From: Microbacteriaceae bacterium
GTDB taxonomy: Bacteria; Actinomycetota; Actinomycetes; Actinomycetales; Microbacteriaceae
Assembly: GCA_947452355.1 (NCBI GenBank)
Contig: CANGCU010000091.1
Coordinates: 1-5,389, forward strand
DNA: 5,389 nt
Direction: 5' to 3'
The position numbers were made by a program, and so were the translations under genes. This document shows positions 1 to 5,389 of the stretch, in pieces; positions within the stretch are counted from its first letter, which is position 1, and the number at the start of each line of letters is the position of its first letter. The notes beneath the pieces are model-generated. The model saw nothing but the letters and a program-made list of their open reading frames with translations. It was not told the origin of the DNA and did not search any database.

Positions 1-70
1 CATCGACAGCGAGAGTTAACCGAGGTGTTGGTGTCACCGTCAACGCCGCAACAGAACGGAACAATTCACT

Positions 71-433
71 ATGACTGACGTCTTTCGCGCCGCCGAACTT
101 GGTTCGTCGGACTACACCGAAAAACTACTCGCACCCCCAATGGCATCGCCGCTGACGGGCGACATCGTGGTTCGCGACCGCAGCTATTTGGCCGATGGTG
201 ACCGTGGCGTCTATTCGGGTTCGTGGGAATCCGAACCCGGAACATCGCGCTGGGAGTTCACGGATCGCGGCGAGGTGATCACCGTTGTTGAAGGACGCAT
301 GACTGTTGAAGAGGACGGCGGAGCCCCCGTAACGCTGACCCCCGGCGACACCGCCTATTTCCCGGTCGGCTGGAAGGGCGTGTGGACCGTCCACGAAAAA
401 CTTCGCAAAATCTACGTGGTGTACACGGTATAA
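71..433 (+). CDS. Cupin-fold protein of the Cupin_3 (DUF861) type, function unknown
   Basis: A 120-residue protein that is essentially one small beta-barrel cupin domain. Residues 46-118 carry the family pattern: G46-x-x-x-G50-x-W52, then E62-F63 and G67-E68, E74-G75-R76, a turn G92-D93 followed by P98-x-G100, a Trp pair (W101, W105), and a closing R112-K113-x-Y115. This spacing resembles the DUF861 group that includes EutQ and ureidoglycine aminohydrolase relatives. The classical metal-binding histidines of both cupin motifs are missing; only E68 remains at a ligand-like position, so a metal enzyme is not supported. There is no signal peptide, so it should be cytoplasmic. The ATG at 71 was chosen because it precedes the whole domain; a weak purine-rich stretch (ACGGA, about 56-60) lies about 10 bases upstream. 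It shares orientation with the ABC exporter genes 53 bp downstream. Cupin assignment is fairly secure; the specific role is unknown. Confidence 0.85.
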   Translation: MTDVFRAAELGSSDYTEKLLAPPMASPLTGDIVVRDRSYLADGDRGVYSGSWESEPGTSRWEFTDRGEVITVVEGRMTVEEDGGAPVTLTPGDTAYFPVGWKGVWTVHEKLRKIYVVYTV

Positions 434-468
434 CTCTCGGAGGCGACTCGGCGCACTGCTGGCATGCA

Positions 469-474
469 TAGACT
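469..474 (+). promoter_or_regulatory. Possible -10 element (TAGACT) before the ABC exporter operon
   Basis: TAGACT fits the actinobacterial TAnnnT -10 pattern and lies 12 bases before the ATG at 487. Transcription would start about 6 bases before the start codon, giving a nearly leaderless mRNA. This would explain why no Shine-Dalgarno sequence is visible there. No convincing -35 hexamer is seen at the proper distance. The call rests on one short motif; read-through from the cupin gene is an equally good alternative. Confidence 0.25.
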
Positions 475-486
475 GAAATCCTGCCC

Positions 487-2304
487 ATGCCTACTTCTTC
501 TGCCGACGTTCAACACCCCACGGGTGTCATTCGAGGCCTTGCTCGCGTCATGCCCTTCGCGGGGCGCGATATGTATCGCTTGGTGGCCGGCATGGCGATT
601 GCCCTCGTTTCTAGTGCGTTCGCGCTGGGTATACCCATTGCGCTCGAAGCGCTCGTAGACGGACCGCTGAGCGGCAACAATCCATCCCTTGTGTGGCCCG
701 CGGTCGGACTCGTCGCATTGCTCGGATTGTTAGAAGCACTGTTCGTCTTTCTGCGACGGGTGACGGTCCTCACGCCGGGAACACGAATCGATTCTCGGAT
801 TCGCAATGCAATGTATGACCATTTGCAAAACCTCCCCGTTGCGTTTCACGACAAATGGCAGAGCGGGCAACTGTTATCGCGGGCCAACTCCGACGTCAGT
901 CTTATTCGACGCTGGATGTCGTTTGGGCTCGTGTTGCTCGTGTCCAACTCGATTGCCATTGTGATGGGCGTCGGGATTCTTTTCACGTGGAGCCCAACTT
1001 TGGCAGTCGTCTTTCTCGTGTGTTCGATACCGATGTTCATCTTCGGGTCTCGTTTCCGTAATCGATTCGCTGGGCTCTCTCGTGCGGCCCAGGACCAGTG
1101 GGGTGATGTGGCGACCTCGGTCGAGGAATCTGTTCACGGAATCCGTGTCCTCAGGGCATTCGGTCGAGGTGACGATTCCCTGTCGCGTTTCGCCGAGAGG
1201 GCATCGCTGGGACGGAAACTCGAGGTCGTGAAGGGCAACGCGAGGGCAACGCTCACGTTCTGGCTGGTGTGGATCCCTGATTTCGCGCTTGCCACCTGCT
1301 TGCTCGTTGGCGTGTGGCTCGCGAGCCATGGTGAACTCACGACGGGACAGCTATTTGCGTTCTTCGCGACCGCGGCAGTCCTCGCTGGCCCGATTGAATC
1401 CATTGGATACTTGCTGGCACTCACACTCGAAGCACAAAGCGGGCTGGACCGGATTTTCGAAATTTTTGACCATGACAACTCGATAATCGACCCACAAAAG
1501 CCGGTGACACCGAAGAATGCGACGGGTTCGCTGGTATTCGAGAATGTGCACTATCGACATTCCGACGGACTCGCGAGGGATCTGCTGAACGGCATCAACC
1601 TTGAGATTCGACCGGGAGAAACGATGGCGCTGGTCGGGGCGACGGGCAGTGGAAAGACGGTCATGACCGCGCTGCCAGCGCGTTTGTATGACGTGACGTT
1701 GGGTAGAATTCTGTTGGACGGCGTCGACGTGCGCGACATGGAACTCGAGACCCTACGGACCCGCATCGCCATGGCCTTCGAAGACGCGACGCTGTTCTCG
1801 GACTCGGTTCGGAACAACGTGTTGCTCGGTCGACACGATCTGCGGGATCGGCCACCCGCCGAATCCGACGCGGTGTTGGCCCAAGCGTTGTCCATCGCCG
1901 AGGCGGAATTTGTCTACGAGCTACCGGACGGCGTTGACACCGTTATCGGCGAACAGGGATTGAGTCTGTCGGGTGGTCAACGACAGCGTTTGGCTCTTGC
2001 CCGCGCCATCGCCGCGGCACCCGAGGTGCTCGTGCTTGACGATCCTTTATCGGCGCTCGACGTGGAGACAGAGGCGAGGGTCGAAGCGGCGCTGCGCAAG
2101 GTGCTCGCTACCACGACCGCGCTCGTCGTCGCCCACCGCCCGTCGACGGTGATGCTCGCTGATCGCGTCGCCCTGTTGGATAAGGGGCGTATCGCGGCGG
2201 TCGGCACTCATTCTGAACTGTTAGCGTCGTCGGCAAAGTACCGGCACCTCATTTCGTCACTGTCGGATGAGCCCATCAATCCCGATGACGAGGTGGGATC
2301 GTGA
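487..2304 (+). CDS. ABC exporter half-transporter, subunit 1 of a heterodimer (degenerate Walker B)
   Basis: This 605-residue type IV (B-subfamily-like) half-transporter has a membrane domain fused to a nucleotide-binding domain. Six membrane helices are expected at about 31-52, 68-90, 146-167, 170-190, 255-280 and 287-312. The ATPase domain starts near 348, with A-loop Tyr356, Walker A G384-T391, X-loop around 484-491 (IGEQG), an intact signature L494-S495-G496-G497-Q498, Walker B ending D518, D-loop S522-D525 and H-loop His550. Two catalytic positions are changed: D519 stands where the catalytic Glu belongs, and E432 replaces the Q-loop Gln. Such a subunit usually pairs with a partner that supplies the working Walker B, which here is the next gene, overlapping by 4 bp. 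The ATG at 487 gives a normal family length; no Shine-Dalgarno is visible. By family it should export a small molecule, lipid or peptide from the inner leaflet or cytoplasm; the substrate is not predictable. Actinobacterial multidrug-type labels would be guesses. Confidence 0.95.
   Translation: MPTSSADVQHPTGVIRGLARVMPFAGRDMYRLVAGMAIALVSSAFALGIPIALEALVDGPLSGNNPSLVWPAVGLVALLGLLEALFVFLRRVTVLTPGTRIDSRIRNAMYDHLQNLPVAFHDKWQSGQLLSRANSDVSLIRRWMSFGLVLLVSNSIAIVMGVGILFTWSPTLAVVFLVCSIPMFIFGSRFRNRFAGLSRAAQDQWGDVATSVEESVHGIRVLRAFGRGDDSLSRFAERASLGRKLEVVKGNARATLTFWLVWIPDFALATCLLVGVWLASHGELTTGQLFAFFATAAVLAGPIESIGYLLALTLEAQSGLDRIFEIFDHDNSIIDPQKPVTPKNATGSLVFENVHYRHSDGLARDLLNGINLEIRPGETMALVGATGSGKTVMTALPARLYDVTLGRILLDGVDVRDMELETLRTRIAMAFEDATLFSDSVRNNVLLGRHDLRDRPPAESDAVLAQALSIAEAEFVYELPDGVDTVIGEQGLSLSGGQRQRLALARAIAAAPEVLVLDDPLSALDVETEARVEAALRKVLATTTALVVAHRPSTVMLADRVALLDKGRIAAVGTHSELLASSAKYRHLISSLSDEPINPDDEVGS
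2290..2298 (+). promoter_or_regulatory. Ribosome-binding site for the second ABC subunit, inside the end of the first gene
   Basis: GAGGTGGGA lies inside the last codons of the first ABC gene. Its GAGG core is 7 bases before the GTG at 2301. The GTG overlaps the upstream TGA stop as GTGA. This supports the GTG as the true start of the second gene and suggests that ribosomes finishing subunit 1 reinitiate on subunit 2, which would favour equal amounts of both halves. Confidence 0.7.
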
Positions 2305-4109
2305 GCACAACGGGCGTCGCGGGCGAGGACCGGCAGGATTTCACGTCGCGTGAAAACGAGCAGATTCGGGCACGGTCACTCGGGTTACTGCAATCCCTGG
2401 TGAAACCGCATCGCGCGCGATTCGGCTGGTCCGCCATCATGGTGGTGCTCAGCACCGCGGCGCAAGTCGCGGGGCCAATCCTCATTGCCTGGGGAATTGA
2501 CGTCGGACTGCCGGCCGCGGTGGACAACGGGAACTTCGTGCCGATTATGACGATCGTGGCAGCCTTTCTCGCCACGGGAATAAGCGCGGCTGGTTTTCTC
2601 GCTCTGTATACCCGGTGGTCAATCGCGATGAGCCAAGATATTCTCGGCGAATTGCGCCGACGAATATTCGCGCACACTCAACGCCTGAGCCTTGAGTTCC
2701 ACGAACGCTACACCTCTGGTCGGATCATCGCCCGCCAAACAAGCGATATTGACACACTGGGGGAGCTTCTCAGTGGCGGATTGAGCAATCTCGTCGCCGG
2801 ATTGCTCTTTCTTGCGTTCACCGCGATCGCCCTCGTGTCGATAGACCCCATCAGCGGTATTCCGCTGGCGATTGCGATGATTCCCATCGTTGGCGTAACG
2901 CTGTGGTTCTCGAATTCCTCGCGACGAGAATTCCGCGCGTCTCGCATCTATTCCACGCGGCTCATCATTCAGTTCGTCGAAAGCATGACCGGAATCCGCG
3001 CGGTCAAATCGTTCCGGCGCGAACCGGTGGACCGCGAATCCTATGCCGACAAAGTGGAGGATTACCGCGAGGCGACGCGTCGGACAATCCACGTCTTTGG
3101 TATCTATGACCCCGCGCTCAAGGCGATCGGCACTCTGACGGTTTCGGTCGTGCTTCTTTTCGGCGCATTCCGTGTGATTGACGGAACGTTCGAGGTGGGT
3201 GCTCTACTCGCGGCAGTTTTGTATACTCGCCGATTCTTTGGACCGATTGAAAACCTCGCGATGTTCTACAACTCTTTCCAATCTGCTTCGGCTGCGCTGG
3301 AGAAGATCTCGGGATTTCTCGACGAGAAGCCATCCGTCATCGAACCACTCAATCCCGAGCCGTTCAACGCGACGTCGGGCGACCTCGCGCTTCACAATGT
3401 GTCGTTTTCGTATTCGGCGGGAACCCCGGTTCTGCCGACTTTTACCTTGACAATAGATGGGGGTCAAACAGTCGCACTCGTTGGGCCGACCGGTGCGGGG
3501 AAGTCGACGCTCGCGAAACTTATATCTCGGTTTTACGACCCGACCACGGGAGTAATTTCGCTGGACGGTCGCGACCTCACGACTATCGCCGACGCGGACC
3601 TCCGTCGCGAAGTGACGCTCGTCACCCAAGAGGCATATCTGTTTTCAGGGAGCATCGCGGACAACATTCGACTGGGCAAATCGGACGCAACGGACGCCGA
3701 GATCGAAGCCGCTGCGAGGGCCGTCGGTGCCCACGATTTCATCACCGCTCTGCCCGACGGATATGACACCGACGTCAACAAACGTGGGAACAGAATTTCG
3801 GCTGGACAACGACAACTGGTGTCGTTCTGTCGTGCGTTCATCGCAAATCCTCGGGTCTTAATTCTCGATGAGGCCACGGCGTCACTCGACATTCCCAGCG
3901 AGCGGTTGATTCAGAGCGCGCTGCAGAAGCTTTTGCAGGGTCGCACGGCCATCATTATCGCCCACCGACTGTCGACAGTCGCCATCGCCGATCGGGTCTT
4001 GGTCATGGATCACGGCGTGATAGTTGAAGACGGGCCAACCGCTGACCTGCTCAAGGGAACCGGTCGCTTCGCGACGCTGCACCGCGCGTGGCGAGACTCG
4101 CTCGTTTAG
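2301..4109 (+). CDS. ABC exporter half-transporter, subunit 2 of a heterodimer (catalytic Walker B, altered signature)
   Basis: This 602-residue half-transporter has the same layout as its partner: a hydrophilic N-terminus of about 40 residues, six membrane helices (about 42-64, 81-103, 160-180, 186-205, 273-294 and 298-320) and a C-terminal ATPase domain. A-loop Tyr371, Walker A G395-S402, Q-loop Gln443, Walker B ending D523, catalytic E524, D-loop S528-D530 and H-loop His555 are all in place. The signature is changed to I499-S500-A501-G502-Q503, and the usual GERG of the X-loop reads NKRG (493-496). Its intact Walker A/B would face the intact LSGGQ of subunit 1 to form the active ATP site. 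The GTG start at 2301 is supported by the GTGA overlap and by a Shine-Dalgarno sequence. The two genes should form one operon and one exporter in the cytoplasmic membrane. Substrate and physiological role are unknown. Confidence 0.95.
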   Translation: MSTTGVAGEDRQDFTSRENEQIRARSLGLLQSLVKPHRARFGWSAIMVVLSTAAQVAGPILIAWGIDVGLPAAVDNGNFVPIMTIVAAFLATGISAAGFLALYTRWSIAMSQDILGELRRRIFAHTQRLSLEFHERYTSGRIIARQTSDIDTLGELLSGGLSNLVAGLLFLAFTAIALVSIDPISGIPLAIAMIPIVGVTLWFSNSSRREFRASRIYSTRLIIQFVESMTGIRAVKSFRREPVDRESYADKVEDYREATRRTIHVFGIYDPALKAIGTLTVSVVLLFGAFRVIDGTFEVGALLAAVLYTRRFFGPIENLAMFYNSFQSASAALEKISGFLDEKPSVIEPLNPEPFNATSGDLALHNVSFSYSAGTPVLPTFTLTIDGGQTVALVGPTGAGKSTLAKLISRFYDPTTGVISLDGRDLTTIADADLRREVTLVTQEAYLFSGSIADNIRLGKSDATDAEIEAAARAVGAHDFITALPDGYDTDVNKRGNRISAGQRQLVSFCRAFIANPRVLILDEATASLDIPSERLIQSALQKLLQGRTAIIIAHRLSTVAIADRVLVMDHGVIVEDGPTADLLKGTGRFATLHRAWRDSLV

Positions 4110-4145
4110 CCGACGAGGTTGTCGGCGACTTGGTCAGCGGCTAAA
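4105..4145 (+). terminator. Inverted repeat at the end of the ABC operon, possible T-tract-less terminator
   Basis: TTTAGCCG (4105-4112) and CGGCTAAA (4138-4145) form a perfect 8-bp stem around a 25-base loop, starting over the TAG stop of the second ABC gene. A competing compact hairpin is also present: GCCGAC (4109-4114) pairs with GTCGGC (4121-4126) around a 6-base loop. No run of T follows on either strand, so this is not a classical intrinsic terminator. Such hairpins between converging genes often mark transcript ends in actinobacteria, but termination here is inferred. Confidence 0.45.
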
Positions 4146-4153
4146 TCCCCACC

Positions 4154-4172
4154 ACGGGAAATCATTTCCCGT
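4154..4172. terminator. 19-bp perfect palindrome in the convergent junction, possible bidirectional terminator
   Basis: The stretch acgggaaatcatttcccgt is a perfect palindrome with one unpaired central base. Folded as RNA it gives about 8 pairs with a 3-base loop on either strand. It lies just after the ABC operon on + and is centred exactly on the TGA stop of the membrane protein gene on -. There is no flanking T-tract. Its symmetry and position at a convergent junction suggest a transcript end or a 3'-stabilising hairpin shared by both transcripts; a protein-binding site is a less likely alternative. Confidence 0.5.
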
Positions 4173-4536
4173 TGAGAAGGGCGATGGACAGCGCGATGAA
4201 AATGCCAACAAATATGGTGGGCGTGAGGTATTTCGCGAGGTGAAGCCATCGTGCAGTCCGGACGATTCGCTCCGAGACGGCACTTCGCTTCGCCAGCATC
4301 GAAATATCTCGTGCGATGTCTTGTGCTTCGTGCGCAGCAGAAAACTCTACGAGTGCTCCGAGGATTCCCGAAGCGAGAAGGATGCCCCACGCCGCGAGTG
4401 CCACGTAACCCCCGGCGCCCAGAATCGACGGCATCAGACCGACAGTGGTGATGAGAAGAAAGGTTGGGGCGAGCTGCGCCAGAATCAAGTGCGTCCGTGC
4501 GCGGTTCCAGAGGTCAATTAGCTCTTTTTCCGTCAT
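4162..4536 (-). CDS. Small predicted three-helix membrane protein of unknown function
   Basis: A 124-residue protein that I do not recognise. After an amphipathic N-terminus (about 1-16, rich in Glu, Arg and Lys) there are two closely spaced hydrophobic segments (about 17-36 and 43-65). A charged loop follows, about 66-102, with alternating acidic and basic residues and a possible helical stretch. A third membrane segment (about 103-121) ends just before the C-terminus NGK. No catalytic motif or lipobox is visible. The frame stays open upstream to a GTG at 4590, but that start lies inside tRNA-Lys; the ATG at 4534-4536 is the first one that clears the tRNA and gives a natural N-terminus. No Shine-Dalgarno is visible, so it is either leaderless or translated from a tRNA read-through transcript. 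The opposite-strand frame here is very rich in Arg and Ser and looks like a shadow. I am fairly sure the gene is real; its function is unknown. Confidence 0.75.
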   Translation of the reverse strand: MTEKELIDLWNRARTHLILAQLAPTFLLITTVGLMPSILGAGGYVALAAWGILLASGILGALVEFSAAHEAQDIARDISMLAKRSAVSERIVRTARWLHLAKYLTPTIFVGIFIALSIALLNGK

Positions 4537-4542
4537 AGGGAT

Positions 4543-4548
4543 ATTGTG
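4543..4548 (-). promoter_or_regulatory. Possible -10 element (CACAAT) for a leaderless transcript of the small membrane protein
   Basis: Read on the minus strand, CACAAT matches four of six bases of TATAAT and sits exactly 6 bases before the ATG. That is the usual spacing of actinobacterial leaderless promoters. It falls in the 22-bp gap after tRNA-Lys, and any -35 would lie inside the tRNA, where none is recognisable. This is weak evidence; co-transcription with the tRNA is an alternative. Confidence 0.2.
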
Positions 4549-4558
4549 CCATTTGTTG

Positions 4559-4631
<73 letters not shown>

Positions 4632-4652
4632 GCGCGCGAAGGCGCTCGCTCA

Positions 4653-4658
4653 ATTCTA
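4653..4658 (-). promoter_or_regulatory. Possible -10 element (TAGAAT) of the tRNA-Lys promoter
   Basis: Read on the minus strand, TAGAAT matches five of six bases of the consensus TATAAT and lies in the gap between the cytochrome stop codon and the tRNA. Transcription would start near 4646 and leave a 5' leader of about 15 bases for RNase P to remove. No clear -35 hexamer is found at 16-18 bases upstream, where the sequence enters the end of the cytochrome gene. Confidence 0.4.
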
Positions 4659-4673
4659 TCGACTTGCGAAACG

Positions 4674-5389
4674 CTAAGTGACCTCGCCGGACAGACGTGC
4701 GAGCCTCCTCTGTGCCGAGGGAGTGAGCGCAAACCACACCCCTGCCAACACCGCGAGCGACGCGATGAAGATGATGGTACCCAGGTAACTCAGATCGTTT
4801 CTTGCGGCGAACATCACGTTGAGGTTCTGAACGGCGCCGGTGAAGAGCACAAGACTGACATGCACCACAATGAACGCCGAGAAGGCGAATAACACGAAGT
4901 TGTGGAGGCGCCGAAAGGGACGCTCGGGGAGCACGCGATTCAACCGCGGCGCATCGACGGGCCAGAGGGAGGACAGCCGCACCCCGGTGAGAATGGCGAG
5001 TGGAGCAAGTACAAATACCACTGCGAAGTACGAGAGCACCTGCAAACTGTTGTATGCGAGCCACGGGTCTTCGACCGGCCAGGTGAACGTGAGGTACTGA
5101 AGCGCCGCCGAAAGTGCGTTGGGAACGACGTCCCAGGTGGTCGGCACAATCCGTGCCCATTGACCCGTCTTAAACAACAGCACGATGTAGACGACACCGT
5201 TTATCATCCACACGACGTCCACAGTGTTATGGAGCCACACGTTGATACCGATTCGTCGGGAGGGCTGGCCGAATACGCCGCGGTGTGGAGTAACAAAAGC
5301 GGCCGGGCGCTTCTTCGAGCGAATCGACAGGCCAGTGCGGATGATGAGCATGAGGAAGAGTGTGTTGAGGAAGTGCGTCACGTTCAGCC
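4674..5389 (-). CDS. Cytochrome b-type membrane subunit, 5' end cut by the window edge
   Basis: The reading frame is open to the right edge, so at least 238 codons are seen and the true start lies outside. Numbering from the in-frame GTG at 5381, hydrophobic helices lie at about 1-20, 46-70, 113-137, 158-182 and 199-220. Histidines sit in or beside helices at H3, H51, H160 and H174; this layout is expected for axial ligands of two b-type hemes in the cytochrome b561 / thiosulfate-reductase cytochrome b / DUF4405-like families. Other marks are the motif L-I-I-R-T-G (12-17), the G-I-N-V-W-L-H-N stretch before helix 2, and R-R-L-H-N before helix 4. The GTG is unlikely to be the start because helix 1, including H3, would be truncated. 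Such proteins pass electrons between quinones and a partner oxidoreductase, often a molybdopterin enzyme, which might be encoded to the right. The family is fairly clear; the partner and electron direction are unknown. Confidence 0.85.
   Translation of the reverse strand, partial: LNVTHFLNTLFLMLIIRTGLSIRSKKRPAAFVTPHRGVFGQPSRRIGINVWLHNTVDVVWMINGVVYIVLLFKTGQWARIVPTTWDVVPNALSAALQYLTFTWPVEDPWLAYNSLQVLSYFAVVFVLAPLAILTGVRLSSLWPVDAPRLNRVLPERPFRRLHNFVLFAFSAFIVVHVSLVLFTGAVQNLNVMFAARNDLSYLGTIIFIASLAVLAGVWFALTPSAQRRLARLSGEVT

Noticed and set aside
2912..2933. Two GAATTC sites in a nearly palindromic arrangement
   Set aside because: They lie within the coding sequence of a loop region (S-S-R-R-E-F), the arms are not perfectly symmetrical, and there is no regulatory context.
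3967..3980. 14-bp perfect palindrome GACTGTCGACAGTC
   Set aside because: It encodes the conserved R-L-S-T-V of the H-loop in the second ABC subunit. The first subunit has a similar shorter palindrome at the same motif, so codon choice for S-T-V around TCGAC explains it.
487..4109. Assignment of the ABC pair to a named system such as a siderophore, multidrug or CydDC exporter
   Set aside because: No substrate-specific residues are recognisable and no biosynthetic or regulatory neighbour supports any of these names.
4024..4521. Long open frame on the plus strand over the small membrane protein gene
   Set aside because: The translation is very rich in Arg, Ser and Cys without any domain pattern, begins inside the second ABC gene, and is antisense to a frame with clear membrane helices.

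Overview
The window looks like chromosomal DNA from an actinobacterium. The GC content is moderately high (roughly high fifties by eye). GTG is used as a start codon, ribosome-binding sites are weak or missing before several genes, and the paired half-transporters have motif variants that I associate with actinobacterial exporter pairs. An aquatic or soil Microbacteriaceae-like genome would fit, but that family-level guess is inference.

Left part (1-4109, all on +). A small cupin-fold protein (71-433) is followed after 53 bp by two full-length half-size ABC exporters (487-2304 and 2301-4109). The two exporters overlap by 4 bp (GTGA), so they are almost certainly translationally coupled. Their ATP-site motifs differ in complementary ways. 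The first subunit has Asp in place of the catalytic Glu and Glu in place of the Q-loop Gln, but an intact LSGGQ signature. The second has an intact Walker B Glu and Q-loop Gln but a changed signature (ISAGQ). Assembled head to tail, this gives one competent and one degenerate ATP site, as in heterodimeric exporters of the TM287/288, BmrCD and LmrCD type. The substrate cannot be read from the sequence. Whether the cupin is linked to the transporter in function is unknown.

Middle (4105-4172). This is a short convergent junction with two inverted repeats and no T-tracts. One starts at the stop of the second transporter gene. The other is a 19-bp palindrome centred on the stop codon of the gene converging from the right.

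Right part (4162-5389, all on -). Read leftwards from the window edge, it holds the C-terminal part of a membrane cytochrome b-type protein (gene start outside the window), then tRNA-Lys(TTT), then 22 bp further on a 124-residue predicted three-helix membrane protein of unknown function. The cytochrome has four well-placed histidines and probably serves a redox enzyme encoded beyond the right edge.

No insertion sequence, CRISPR array, phage gene or clear sign of transfer was seen, and no stretch longer than about 60 bp lacks an assigned feature except the first 70 bases. The window reads as ordinary core or near-core genome. The most informative details are the ATP-site asymmetry of the transporter pair and the arrangement around the convergent junction and the tRNA.
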